NCBI GenBank assembly: GCA_963808455.1
Contig: CAWEHT010000229.1
Coordinates: forward strand, 1 to 33,571
Direction of reading: 5' to 3'
DNA: 33,571 bases
Source of the DNA: CAWEHT01 sp963808455
GTDB taxonomy: Bacteria > Chloroflexota > Anaerolineae > CG2-30-64-16
In this document: piece after piece, positions 1 through 7,534 of the stretch
Numbering within the stretch: the stretch's first letter is position 1
How the letters are laid out: every line of letters starts with the position of its first letter
Position numbers and translations under genes: made by a program
The notes under the pieces: generated by a model
What the model was told of the DNA's origin: nothing
What the model saw: the letters and a program-made list of their open reading frames with translations, nothing else
The model's database searches: none

Positions 1-263
1 CCAAACAACGGACACTTGGTTTCCGAGATTCGGTGGTCTCGTGACAAGGGTCACAACATGACGCCCGAGGCTGATGGAACGATCCCTTCGCACCGGCGAA
101 TTAGGTTTGTGAATTCACAAGAATGTACCGTTATCAACCCATGCGGACCGGATAAGCGGGCAAACTCGACAAACTCGTCGGGCTTCGCAAGTCCTTGCAG
201 AGAACCAAGTAGCATTGTAAGATACACATCTACAACGACTTGTGACTCTGCGGCAGGTCACAA

Positions 264-305
264 TTTCTAATCCGCTGGTTGCAGGTTCGAATCCTGCCGG
301 GCGTG
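264..305 (+). tRNA. 3' half of a tRNA-Arg(UCU)-like gene; 5' half not recognisable
   Basis: The sequence reads as anticodon loop TTTCTAA (264-270, anticodon TCT), anticodon-stem 3' strand TCCGC, a 5-nt variable loop, a perfect T arm (GCAGG-TTCGAAT-CCTGC, 281-297), acceptor 3' strand CGGGCGT (298-304) and a discriminator G. The matching 5' anticodon strand (expected GCGGA) and D arm are absent; GCGG occurs at 250-253 but is displaced by about ten bases. No CCA is encoded. Tyrosine-recombinase elements often use tRNA 3' halves as attachment sites, so this may be an att remnant rather than a working gene. A transposase relic follows. Confidence 0.5.
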
Positions 306-736
306 CTTGTAACTCACGTGACAATAAGAGATTACGACAACCCTCAATTTGGCGAGTTTGTTGGCACGGCGGTCATTTCACGGTATTTCACAAAGCTGTA
401 CCAGGAGAGGCCCTACCAACTGCCCAATTCGCCGTTGGCTGTCAGCCTTTTTTTCCCATGGCCACACTCCCGAGTTTGCAGTTCCGTCTGCTTACTCGTC
501 TCGACAAGCTGTGCGGCAATCACGTAATGGTCGATCATCACGGACGAACTAATACGAGCGTCTTGAGCCACCCGTTCGTTGCGATCTTCGCTGTGCCCCG
601 AGACTTGTCTTGTTGGTGGTGTGCCCGGAGTTGCTGGTTGTACGCGGCGAAGACGTAGTTTTTGTCGTGGAAGGTCCTTGTTTCGCATGATGATGGAACG
701 GTGATTCGCATGATTGCACCTGTTTTTCTCCCTTGG
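306..736. other. Intergenic stretch with no supported gene
   Basis: Short open frames exist on both strands, but none shows a recognisable family, signal peptide or ribosome-binding site. It lies between the tRNA-like 3' half and the C-terminal end of a transposase relic and may be further decayed mobile-element sequence. Nothing specific is seen. Confidence 0.4.
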
Positions 737-1030
737 TCAGCCTCGGTCCAGCTCCTGGTCCGCCAACACGATCAGGTTGTGGCAGAACACGCCCAGCCCG
801 ACGCTCCTGGCAAATCCCTTCAAGCCGCGAAAGAAACAGCGAAACAAGCGAAAAGCGCGTTTCAACCCGGAAATAGTCCCCTCGATCCCGGCGCGGAACG
901 CCTGACAACTGGCCAACAACTTGTCCATGAAGTCTTGCATCCGTCGCGGAATCGCCAGGTTCGCCGCAGCATTGTCGGGCGTGTCCCCGGCCAGTTTCGT
1001 GTAGTACCAATCCGAACCGCGGCCGAGCCG
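737..1030 (-). pseudogene. C-terminal remnant of an ISNCY/IS5-like transposase
   Basis: The minus-strand frame ending at 737 contains the segment FRAGIEGTISGLKRAF, then a run of Arg/Phe/Gly residues, then FCHNLIVLA and a stop. This resembles the last ~90 residues of ISNCY-type transposases, where the catalytic Glu lies in the R-x-GIEG-x-IS-x-LKR motif. The frame stays open back to about 1030, but the upstream catalytic domain is not readable in any single frame and there is no convincing start codon. No terminal inverted repeats were found. It is an insertion-sequence relic; family assignment is by motif recognition only. Confidence 0.55.
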
Positions 1031-1383
1031 TCAAGCGCAGCGAACATGAAGCCTTGGTCGAGGCCCACCGGGCGCGGATGTCCACGGCGGAAGCCAAGAG
1101 CCACTACCGACTCCGATGTCAAACGGTGAAATTGGGTTTCGCCGACTTCAAGCAACATCGTTCGATGCGTCAATTTTCCGGGCGGGGCCGGTGTGGCGCA
1201 CAACGTCAAGTCGGGCGGACGGTTCTCGTGCATAACCTTCTCGTCGTTCACCACGCCATACCACCACCGGAAAACAGTGCGCACGCCATGCTAACTACCG
1301 AAGAAATAACAACTTAAAAACCGGACAGTCTCTTCACGCCGGGTATGTCGAGAAGCGGCGGAAACAGCGTCGTATTCGCCGGA
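1031..1383. other. Intergenic stretch, probably decayed sequence
   Basis: No supported gene. The part near 1031-1284 may hold unreadable upstream portions of the transposase relic. The part near 1314-1383 follows the abrupt end of the pseudopilin fragment and continues open in another minus-strand frame, but does not restore the expected family sequence. Confidence 0.35.
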
Positions 1384-1686
1384 TTACTCAAATCCTCTGC
1401 GGCCGCCCGGCTGGAGCTTTCCAAACCCGTATCTCGGGTCGCCGACCCACTGGTAGCCCCAGCCGGCGGTGGGCAACCAATGGTTGACTTGTTCATGGTT
1501 CAACGCCGCCAGGCTGATCTGCTTGAGATTGTTCTGGCATCGCAACATCCGGGTGGCCTCCCGCGCCGCTTGCACGGCCGGCGGCAGTGCGATCAGAATG
1601 CCGATGATCGTAATGACGACCAGGAGTTCCACCAAGATAAACGCTGATCTTCGATGGTGGATGGCGCACGGGGAATGTGCCGGCAT
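1384..1686 (-). pseudogene. Truncated DUF1559-type pseudopilin (type II secretion-like N-terminus)
   Basis: The encoded N-terminus carries a prepilin-type methylation segment, AFILVELLVVITIIGILIAL, followed by AVQAAREATRMLRC and NNLKQISLA. This is the hallmark of the very abundant planctomycete DUF1559 proteins. The chosen ATG has a purine-rich AGAAGGAAATC just upstream; an in-frame ATG nine codons earlier is less likely. Family members are usually 250-350 residues, whereas this one stops after about 100, just past GFGKLQPGG, and no continuation of the family's beta domain is found in the other frames. The helix also differs from the usual IALLLPAVQ (here IALPPAVQ). Probably a dead fragment. 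It is strong evidence for planctomycete origin. Confidence 0.75.
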
Positions 1687-1806
1687 GATTTCCTTCTCTT
1701 CTCTGATAAACAAAAAAAGCGGTCGGACAGCGGACCTTGGAGGGGGCGAGAGACCGCGGGTCTCTTACGCCATCCGCCGTCCGCTATCCGACCTTATACC
1801 CTCCTG

Positions 1807-1840
1807 GTTCCCATGCGTACCGTACGCGTAGCGCGGGAAC
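1807..1840. repeat. Palindromic intergenic repeat (REP-like), GTTCCC...GGGAAC
   Basis: Outer arms GTTCCC (1807-1812) and GGGAAC (1835-1840) enclose an inner GCGTAC-C-GTACGC hairpin. It lies just downstream of the stop codon of the PEP-CTERM gene at 1855 and could serve as a transcript end or be a REP-type dispersed repeat like those at 4644, 10773, 10987 and 14638. Confidence 0.45.
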
Positions 1841-1854
1841 GAGAGCGTTTTCAG

Positions 1855-2568
1855 TTACTTCCGCTTCCGCCAGGCGTAGCAGAGCAAACCTGCCAGGCCC
1901 GCGGCCAGCAGCACAAACGTGCCCGGCTCGGGAACGGCAACCGGAACACTGACGACGCAGCGGCCGGCATTGTCCGGGTTCCAGTCCGCACTGGTCCAGC
2001 CATCCGACGCTATATAGACTTCCCAGGGGTAGTTGCCGGCGGTGGCCATGCTGCTACCAGGGAACGTCGTGTTCAAGGCGCCCAAGGCGGCGTTAATGGC
2101 GCTGACCGGAGCGGAGAACTCGACAACGTTGCCCGCGGCGGCGTACGACGAGCCCGCCGAGATGGAATCGTTGTTAATGTCGGCGCCGCCCCAGTAGTTG
2201 AGGCTGATGTCCGTCGGGCTGTTCTGATCGTACTCGAGATCGATGTCAACCCCGCTGCCCAGTTGCGGATTGCCCGAATATGTGGCGGCGTTATGATCCA
2301 CGTCAATCCAGGCGCCAGGATACAGCGCGTTGAAGTTGCTGACGGGCTGCGAGTACTGCACAAAGGCGTAGAAGGTGCCATTCGAGATGGTCGCGCCGTA
2401 AGCAGTGATCTGCACATCGTGCGGCGAGTTATCCGGGATGTTGTCGGTATGCACCAAGCCGGCCGCCGTCCAGTCGGCGATACTGCCGTCGACGGTGATC
2501 AGGTCGGCGTGGGCCGACGCGGCGACAAAGGCCACAATCGCCAATGTCGCCAAAATAGTTCTTACCAT
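1855..2568 (-). CDS. PEP-CTERM sorting-domain exported protein (237 aa)
   Basis: A secreted protein of unknown function. The chosen ATG begins a classic Sec signal peptide, MVRTILATLAIVAFVAASAHA, preceded by AAGGGTTA as a Shine-Dalgarno-like site; an 18-codon upstream extension is rejected because it would bury the signal peptide. The mature part is Asp/Asn-rich and low in Cys, beginning DGSIADW. The C-terminus is a textbook PEP-CTERM signal: VPEPGTF, a hydrophobic helix, then a basic tail ending WRKRK. In other bacteria such tails are processed by exosortase and link export to the surface or exopolysaccharide matrix; no exosortase gene is in this window. The mature domain resembles that of the PEP-CTERM protein at 4726-5787 (shared DG-x-I-x-x-W start, PGAWIDVDHN / WYINADNN, GVDIDLEYD / GTDIEPEWD), so the two are diverged paralogues. 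Confidence 0.85.
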   Translation of the reverse strand: MVRTILATLAIVAFVAASAHADLITVDGSIADWTAAGLVHTDNIPDNSPHDVQITAYGATISNGTFYAFVQYSQPVSNFNALYPGAWIDVDHNAATYSGNPQLGSGVDIDLEYDQNSPTDISLNYWGGADINNDSISAGSSYAAAGNVVEFSAPVSAINAALGALNTTFPGSSMATAGNYPWEVYIASDGWTSADWNPDNAGRCVVSVPVAVPEPGTFVLLAAGLAGLLCYAWRKRK

Positions 2569-2573
2569 AGTTG

Positions 2574-2692
2574 CTAACCCTTTCTTCAGTTGCGAATACA
2601 CACGTTGGGAACAGAGAAACACCCAATCTGCCCCGACACTCTCGAACCCCAGCGGGTCGCGCGAACTCTCCTTTCTACTCCCACTGCGTCAA
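2574..2692 (-). promoter_or_regulatory. Conserved leader of a PEP-CTERM gene, shared with 5794-5907
   Basis: Three blocks recur at nearly the same distance upstream of the PEP-CTERM starts at 2568 and 5787. They are AAGGGTTA (7 nt before the ATG in both), GTGNATTCGC (24 nt before the ATG in both), and a distal block containing GTAGAAAGGAG preceded by TTG(A/G)C. The distal block lies at 2664-2692, 96 nt upstream here and 92 nt upstream in the paralogue. Function unknown; promoter or 5'-UTR element by inference. Confidence 0.45.
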
Positions 2693-2764
2693 GTGATTGA
2701 AACTCCCCGTATTAAAAACCCTCGTGCGGGACAAGGGTTCAACTCATCTTCTCCGCTGCTTCCC

Positions 2765-4366
2765 CTATTTCCTCCACCTTCGCCGGCCGTAGGCCAGCAG
2801 GCCCGCCAGGCCCGCGGCCGCCAACCACAGGGCCGACGGCTCGGGAACCGCGGCCCCGACGCTGACGCTCTGATTGTAGTTCGACAACACCATGTTCAGG
2901 TCGGCCCCGTTGACCGTCCCGTCATAGTTGAAGTCGCCCTGGGACCAGTACATGCCGGTCTTGTTGTAGTTCGACAGCACCGTGTTCAGATCGGCGCCGT
3001 TGACGACGCCGTCCAGGTTGGCGTCGCCGCACAACGTGTACATGACCGTCAACACGGTACGCCCGCCAACCACCGTGTCGGTCCAGCCCAAGGCGTGGAC
3101 CAGCGGATCAGTGGCGGCCGTAGTCGAGCCGACCGGGTGGGTCGCGTCGATGACCCAGCCATTGGCGCGGGCTTGTTGCATGAGCGTGTTGGCAATCGGG
3201 TCCAATGTCATCGGGTCAGTCAGTCCGGTGTAGTCCAAGACGGCTTGGCCGTGCTGGATGTCCAGACCGGCGCTGCCCAACAGGCCGAGCCCTCCCGCTC
3301 CGATCGCCTCCAGCGTGCCGCCGTTGATCGTGGTCCGGCCGGTGTAGTTGAGGCTGCCGCTGGGGGTGACCCCCGAGCCAAGGACCACCGTGCCGGAGGT
3401 GGTCTTGGTCAGGCCGACGTTGCCGGCGAGGTTGGCAGTGATCGAGCCGCCCTGCACGTTGTAATCGGTGGTGCTGGTCAGCGTGCCGCTGCTAGAGCTG
3501 CTGATCAGGCCGCCCGTCAGCGTGACCCCGGTGATGGTGCCGCTATAGGCGCCGAGGGCAAACTCGCCGGCGTTCACGGCAACGGCGCCGGCGATGACGT
3601 TATTGGTCCCGTAGGCCAGGGTGCCGTTGCCGACCGTGGTCAGGCCGGTGTAGAGGTTGGCATTCGAGAAGGTCAGGGTGCCCGTGCCGGCCTTGCTGAG
3701 CGCGCCGCCGCCGGCGAGGACGCCGGAAAGGGTCACGTCGTTGCTTTGGGTGTCGATCGTGCTGGTGGTCGCGCCGGTCAGCGTCATGCCGAGCGAGCAC
3801 GTCGTGGGGCCGCTCCAGCGGAGCGTCCCGCCGCCCAGGTTAAACGCCGCCGTGCCGGCGTAAGTGCCCTTGGTGATCGCTCCCACGATAAGTGTTCCAC
3901 CGTTGAGGTTGTAGGTTCCGCCGGCCATGCCGGACACGGAGCCACCGAAGGTCAAGAGCGCGCGGCGCTCACCGAGTATCCCGACTGATTGACAAGCCCC
4001 CACGGGCCGGACCAAGTTCCGCCGAGGGTTATGGCGTTTCCGACGGTCAGATTGTTGCCCGAGACGTTGAGCGTTCCGTTGCCCGTATAGGCATAAGTTT
4101 CGCCCACGTAAAGATCGGCGCACGTGCCCGCGCCATAATACTGGAGGGTTACTGTTCCGCCATTCCCGATAAAAGCCTCGTCGGCACTCGTCGGAGTCGC
4201 CACCGACCAACCGCCGCCGCCCACCCAAGTGCCGGCGCCGTCCGCCCAGAAGCAGTCTGTCGCCGCATGCGCGACGGACCAGCGCTAGCAATACGACCGC
4301 AACGGCGATCCCGTTTGGCACTCCGAGAAGAAGAAACGATCTACCGCGGCATTGCTTGCACAACAT
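2765..4366 (-). CDS. PEP-CTERM protein with autotransporter-type beta repeats and a dockerin pair; two frame breaks
   Basis: A large exported surface or matrix protein. The ATG has AAAGGAAA upstream. The signal peptide starts in one frame and continues, after a one-base break near 4274, as SVAHA before a mature start ATDCFWADG. A second break near 3962 restores the original frame. The body is a Gly/Thr/Asn-rich beta-helix with PATR-like repeats such as GAGTLTFSNANLYTGLTTV and GGTLEAIGAGGLGLLGSAGL. Near the C-terminus are two dockerin type I-like calcium loops, GDANLDGVVNGADLN and GDFNYDGTVNGADLN, each followed by VLSNYN. A PEP-CTERM tail follows: VPEPSALWL, helix, RRRWRK. The compensating breaks look like sequencing indels, because the translations either side fit together. 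The ligand of the dockerin-like pair is unknown; no cohesin is seen here. Confidence 0.75.
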   Translation of the reverse strand: MLCKQCRGRSFLLLGVPNGIAVAVVLLALVRRACGDRLLLGGRRRHLGGRRRLVGGDSDECRRGFYREWRNSNPPVLWRGHVRRSLRGRNLCLYGQRNAQRLGQQSDRRKRHNPRRNLVRPVGACQSVGILGERRALLTFGGSVSGMAGGTYNLNGGTLIVGAITKGTYAGTAAFNLGGGTLRWSGPTTCSLGMTLTGATTSTIDTQSNDVTLSGVLAGGGALSKAGTGTLTFSNANLYTGLTTVGNGTLAYGTNNVIAGAVAVNAGEFALGAYSGTITGVTLTGGLISSSSSGTLTSTTDYNVQGGSITANLAGNVGLTKTTSGTVVLGSGVTPSGSLNYTGRTTINGGTLEAIGAGGLGLLGSAGLDIQHGQAVLDYTGLTDPMTLDPIANTLMQQARANGWVIDATHPVGSTTAATDPLVHALGWTDTVVGGRTVLTVMYTLCGDANLDGVVNGADLNTVLSNYNKTGMYWSQGDFNYDGTVNGADLNMVLSNYNQSVSVGAAVPEPSALWLAAAGLAGLLAYGRRRWRK

Positions 4367-4725
4367 GGGCGAATTTCCTTTTATGGAGTTAGGGCATCGT
4401 ACGGGCAATCGGAGACGTCGCGCGCCGCCGATTGCGCAGAGGAGCCCCCCCGCGGCGTCACGAACCGATTTCGCGGACGACCCCGGAGGCCGCAACACCG
4501 CCTCTGCCCATTCTCCCAAAAGGAGACGGGGTTTCTCTATTCCCGCCGTTCGCCTCGTTCCCGCCGTCTGGGCGGGAACTCAAGTCTCTCTGCGCTCCGC
4601 CCGTCGGCGCAACGAAAGCGCCGCCGCCGAGCATCATATCGCCCGCTCCCACGCGGGTCGCGTGGGAGCGAGCGTATTTGGTCTATCCTCCCGGCTCCCA
4701 CGCTCTGCATGGGGAACCCGGAGAG
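4367..4725. other. Intergenic stretch with hairpins, no gene
   Basis: No supported coding sequence. It contains the strong hairpin at 4644-4670 and an imperfect one near 4693-4718 (GGCTCCCA...TGGGGAACC), both downstream of the PEP-CTERM gene ending at 4726. The rest is the 5' region of the gene starting at 4366. The leader blocks shared by the two other PEP-CTERM genes are not found here. Confidence 0.45.
4644..4670. repeat. Perfect hairpin, 11-bp arms (REP-like or terminator)
   Basis: CGCTCCCACGC (4644-4654) pairs perfectly with GCGTGGGAGCG (4660-4670) across a 5-nt loop GGGTC. It lies downstream of the gene ending at 4726. No U-run follows on the transcript, so a dispersed palindrome is as likely as a terminator. 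Confidence 0.55.
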
Positions 4726-5787
4726 TTAATTACGTTTTCGCCAGGCGTAGCAGAGCAAGCCCGCCAGGCCGGCGGCCGCCAACAACAAGGTTGACGGTTC
4801 AGGCACAGCGGCGCCCACGCTCTGGGTCAGGTTATAGTTTGACAGCACGATGTTGAGATCGGCGCCGTTGACTACCCCGTCGCCGGTGAAGTCGCCTTGG
4901 TCCCAGGTCATGCCCGTCTTGTTGTAGTTCGACAGCACGATGTTGAGATCGGCGCCGTTGACGGTGCGGCTGCGGTCGGCGTCGCCGGGCAAATAGGGCG
5001 CCACAACCCCGCTGAGCGGCAGCGTCAGGTAGCTCACGTCGTCGTTAATGGCGTTGTGGGAACCGTCGTCATTCTGGCTCTCCACCTTCATATAGACCTG
5101 CCACGTGCTGGGATCACCCGCCACAACACCCTGGCCGCAGGCGGTGATCGCCGCCTGCAGAGCCGAAACGGACATGGAGAACTCGAGTACGGTACTGGTT
5201 GCCGACAACGGGTTATGCGCCGCATTATACGGGGCACCCATGGCGGAATCGTTAGCGTTGCTATTGAAGCCGTTCCCAAGGCTTCCGCCCGCGCCCCAGA
5301 GATTGAAACCATAAGGGGCGTACGGCTGGTCGCTGATATCCCATTCGGGTTCGATGTCAGTGCCGTTTGGGCCCGGACCCGGCATTCCCCAGCCAATAGG
5401 TTCGCCGGCCAGGGACGTACTGGTGTTGTTGTCGGCGTTGATGTACCAGCCGGCCCAAATGGCTCCCTTCCAATTGTTATCGCCGCTTTGGAGGTAGCCG
5501 TTGCTATTGACTGTCGTAGTGCCGCTTACGGTGCTGATGGGATTGTCGAGTTGAATCATCCCGTAAACCGTGCCTCCCTGCACCGTCATCCCGTAGCTGA
5601 CGATGTTGACAACTGGCGGCGGGGGCGTGGGCCAGGCCCCATAGTATGCGACGTTGGCCGTCTGCAGCATACCGTGCTGCGCCCAGGCGTTAATGGTGCC
5701 GTCCAAGTAATTGTTGTCTACTTGGGCCAGCGCCGGCACGCCGGCGAGGGCCAGGACGGCCAGTGCTGCTAAACAATACTTCATCAT
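4726..5787 (-). CDS. PEP-CTERM exported protein with dockerin pair (353 aa)
   Basis: An exported protein of unknown function. It begins with a signal peptide, MMKYCLAALAVLALAGVPALA, and AAGGGTTA lies 7 nt before the ATG. Residues ~22-265 form an Asn/Asp-rich domain homologous to the protein at 1855-2568. A dockerin-like pair follows. The first loop, GDADRSRTVNGADLN, has lost the second Asp of the calcium loop, while the second, GDFTGDGVVNGADLN, looks intact; each ends VLSNYN. The C-terminus, VPEPSTLLL then a helix and WRKRN, is a PEP-CTERM tail. The dockerin-plus-tail region is very similar at DNA level to that of the gene at 2765-4366, suggesting a shared C-terminal cassette. The gene is intact and shares its leader architecture with the gene starting at 2568. 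Confidence 0.85.
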   Translation of the reverse strand: MMKYCLAALAVLALAGVPALAQVDNNYLDGTINAWAQHGMLQTANVAYYGAWPTPPPPVVNIVSYGMTVQGGTVYGMIQLDNPISTVSGTTTVNSNGYLQSGDNNWKGAIWAGWYINADNNTSTSLAGEPIGWGMPGPGPNGTDIEPEWDISDQPYAPYGFNLWGAGGSLGNGFNSNANDSAMGAPYNAAHNPLSATSTVLEFSMSVSALQAAITACGQGVVAGDPSTWQVYMKVESQNDDGSHNAINDDVSYLTLPLSGVVAPYLPGDADRSRTVNGADLNIVLSNYNKTGMTWDQGDFTGDGVVNGADLNIVLSNYNLTQSVGAAVPEPSTLLLAAAGLAGLLCYAWRKRN

Positions 5788-5793
5788 TGTAGA

Positions 5794-5907
5794 TAACCCT
5801 TCCTTTCACTGCGAATGCACGACTAGAGATGTGAAAAACGAAACGCTACCAAGTTGCGAACCCACAGCAAGTACCGCCAACCCTCCTTTCTACGCTTACT
5901 GTGCCAA
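5794..5907 (-). promoter_or_regulatory. Conserved leader of a PEP-CTERM gene, shared with 2574-2692
   Basis: It carries the same three blocks as the leader at 2574-2692: AAGGGTTA seven bases before the ATG, GTGCATTCGC 24 bases before it, and a distal block at 5879-5907 with TTGGCAC followed by GTAGAAAGGAG. The distal block has no sigma-54 spacing (GG and GC are 8 bp apart, not 10) and no clear -10 box. Confidence 0.45.
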
Positions 5908-5938
5908 ACTACATTGTAATTCGTTTCAGCCAAGGGAG

Positions 5939-7534
5939 TCAAAATATCTTATTCTGCGGCGTTATCAGCCTCCGGTTTTTAGTGTAGGGGAATCCGCGAC
6001 CGGCTTGCCCTTTGCAGCGGGCGCAGCGGCCGGCGCCGGGACGAAAGAACCTGCCAATTCCTGCGCGAAGCGACATGGGACTTGCGCTCTCAGGCGTCGC
6101 GCCCGGATAGCCGCCGTTAAACACGTCGATTTCCAAGACGTTGCTCCCCACCACAAAGCCGCTGGCAGCCCCAACGTCGCGCCAATGGATGAATATCAGA
6201 TCCCGCGGGTTGTATTTGTACTTGGAAATGTCCAGAGTTCGGCCGTTCAGACGGACGGCTTCAACGTGATCGTCGCCCAAGAACCTGCACCGCAAGACCG
6301 CGGAATTGGACGCCGACGCGGGAAGCTCGAACGTGGTGCGGAACGTGTACGTTGTCTGATCGGGATACTTCGTCAATTCCCCAGTCCCCGAGATCCATTG
6401 CGAGCGGGCCGGATCGTTCGTCAGATAACGGCTATCGTCGATTCTCACCACCGCCGGCTGCGGCTTGAAGTCCGGGTGGTTGCTCACGGCGACAAGTTGC
6501 CAATGCGGGTCGGGGTCGCCCGGCTTCAACCCCACGCCGGTGGCGAAGACCTTGATGGGCGTTCGCTTGGGCATCTGGCGGACGAAGGGGGTGGGTTGGC
6601 CCGACTCGCGGAGTACGGTGACGTCGCGATTTGCGCCGTGCGCGACGCGGGCCGACTCGTTCGGCCCCAAGCGGATGACACGGCCGCCCGGCGGCAAATC
6701 GTGCCCGTCCTCATCGGCTTGGGCCGGCCGCACCTCGACTCTGCCCCGGAAGACGTGTGCCTTGCTGGCGCCCGTGCGATCGACCTCGACGCCGAACTCG
6801 GTGCCCAGATCGGTGACGACGGCCGAGGGAGTGCGGACGGAAAAGAGGGGAGAGGGGAGAGGGGCGAGCGAAGTGGTTGGTGCCGTCTCGTTTTTTGAGA
6901 GGGCTAGGTTGGCGGTTCGCTCGCCCTTCGACCCTGTCCCCTCTTTCGCCTCCACCCAGGCGGTCAATCTGCCCAGCGAAAGGAAGCCGCCGCTGGCCGA
7001 ATCGACATCATACGCGGCGGGGCCTTCGAGGATGACCTTCGCCCCGCTGTTGTAGGTGATCTCCACGAAGCCGGAGGCCAAGGAGAATTTGCGGCCTAAC
7101 GGAACATCCGGCGCATCGAAGGCTCCATTGGCGGGATCGGTCCACCGACAGTCGAACATGCCGGTGATCCGGCCGACAACTTCCAGTCGCGGACTCCGAC
7201 CACTCGGCGGCAAATGCGACCTGTCTCCGTTGACGCCTTTGACGTGGGCAACCTGCAAATTGCGGGAGATTGTCCACGTCCAGCCGACCAACAGGCCGAC
7301 TCCCAGCAGCAGCACCGCCACAAGGTACGAAAACAGGAATCCGCCGACGGGCGACTGCAGAGTAAACAGCGGAGGTGGGAGAGTGGGAGACAGGTCGAGA
7401 ACAATGGGATGGATAGGGGATTGTTGATTGTCGAGTGATAACCTACTGCCCGCTGCCCACTGCCCGCTGCCCACTTTCTCCTCTGACTCCTGAAATTCTG
7501 AACCCTGAACCCTCCTGACGGTCCGCGTCGTCAC
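5939..7534 (-). CDS. FecR-domain membrane protein (C-terminal part of a split anti-sigma/FecR protein)
   Basis: Membrane regulator of the adjacent ECF sigma factor. In order it shows one transmembrane helix (FLFSYLVAVLLLGVGLLVGW), then a periplasmic FecR-type domain, including FVEITYNSGAKVILEGPA and TPSAVVTDLGTEFGVEVD followed by AHVFRGRVEV. A C-terminal beta-sandwich-like region follows, with DPHWQLV, YTFRTTFELP and LRCRFLGDDHVEAVRLNG. Such regions occur in planctomycete surface proteins and may bind carbohydrate. The open frame starts only at a GTG (7534) inside the upstream ORF without a good ribosome site. In this planctomycete family the TM/FecR part normally follows, in one chain, the ~90-residue N-terminal domain found here at 7443-7766. 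The two frames meet at a 28-bp heptamer repeat, and removing one 7-bp unit would fuse them. Regulation of the sigma factor by a surface signal is inferred. Confidence 0.75.
   Translation of the reverse strand: MTTRTVRRVQGSEFQESEEKVGSGQWAAGSRLSLDNQQSPIHPIVLDLSPTLPPPLFTLQSPVGGFLFSYLVAVLLLGVGLLVGWTWTISRNLQVAHVKGVNGDRSHLPPSGRSPRLEVVGRITGMFDCRWTDPANGAFDAPDVPLGRKFSLASGFVEITYNSGAKVILEGPAAYDVDSASGGFLSLGRLTAWVEAKEGTGSKGERTANLALSKNETAPTTSLAPLPSPLFSVRTPSAVVTDLGTEFGVEVDRTGASKAHVFRGRVEVRPAQADEDGHDLPPGGRVIRLGPNESARVAHGANRDVTVLRESGQPTPFVRQMPKRTPIKVFATGVGLKPGDPDPHWQLVAVSNHPDFKPQPAVVRIDDSRYLTNDPARSQWISGTGELTKYPDQTTYTFRTTFELPASASNSAVLRCRFLGDDHVEAVRLNGRTLDISKYKYNPRDLIFIHWRDVGAASGFVVGSNVLEIDVFNGGYPGATPESASPMSLRAGIGRFFRPGAGRCARCKGQAGRGFPYTKNRRLITPQNKIF

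Noticed and set aside
61..67. ACGCCCG, complementary to the acceptor strand of the tRNA-like 3' half
   Set aside because: It lies 230 bases upstream, is not followed by a D arm, and a 7-base match in that distance can occur by chance.
115..324. Minus-strand ORF containing ARPAGFEPATSGLE
   Set aside because: This is the familiar spurious translation of a tRNA T arm and acceptor on the opposite strand, not a protein.
2405..3988. 527-residue plus-strand ORF
   Set aside because: Antisense shadow of the PEP-CTERM genes, with no recognisable features.
4693..4718. Hairpin considered as a rho-independent terminator for the PEP-CTERM gene ending at 4726
   Set aside because: The stem is imperfect and no U-run follows in the transcript direction.
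5879..5907. TTGGCAC in the PEP-CTERM leader considered as a sigma-54 promoter
   Set aside because: The GG-to-GC distance is 8 rather than 10 bp, and the paralogous leader lacks GG at that position.
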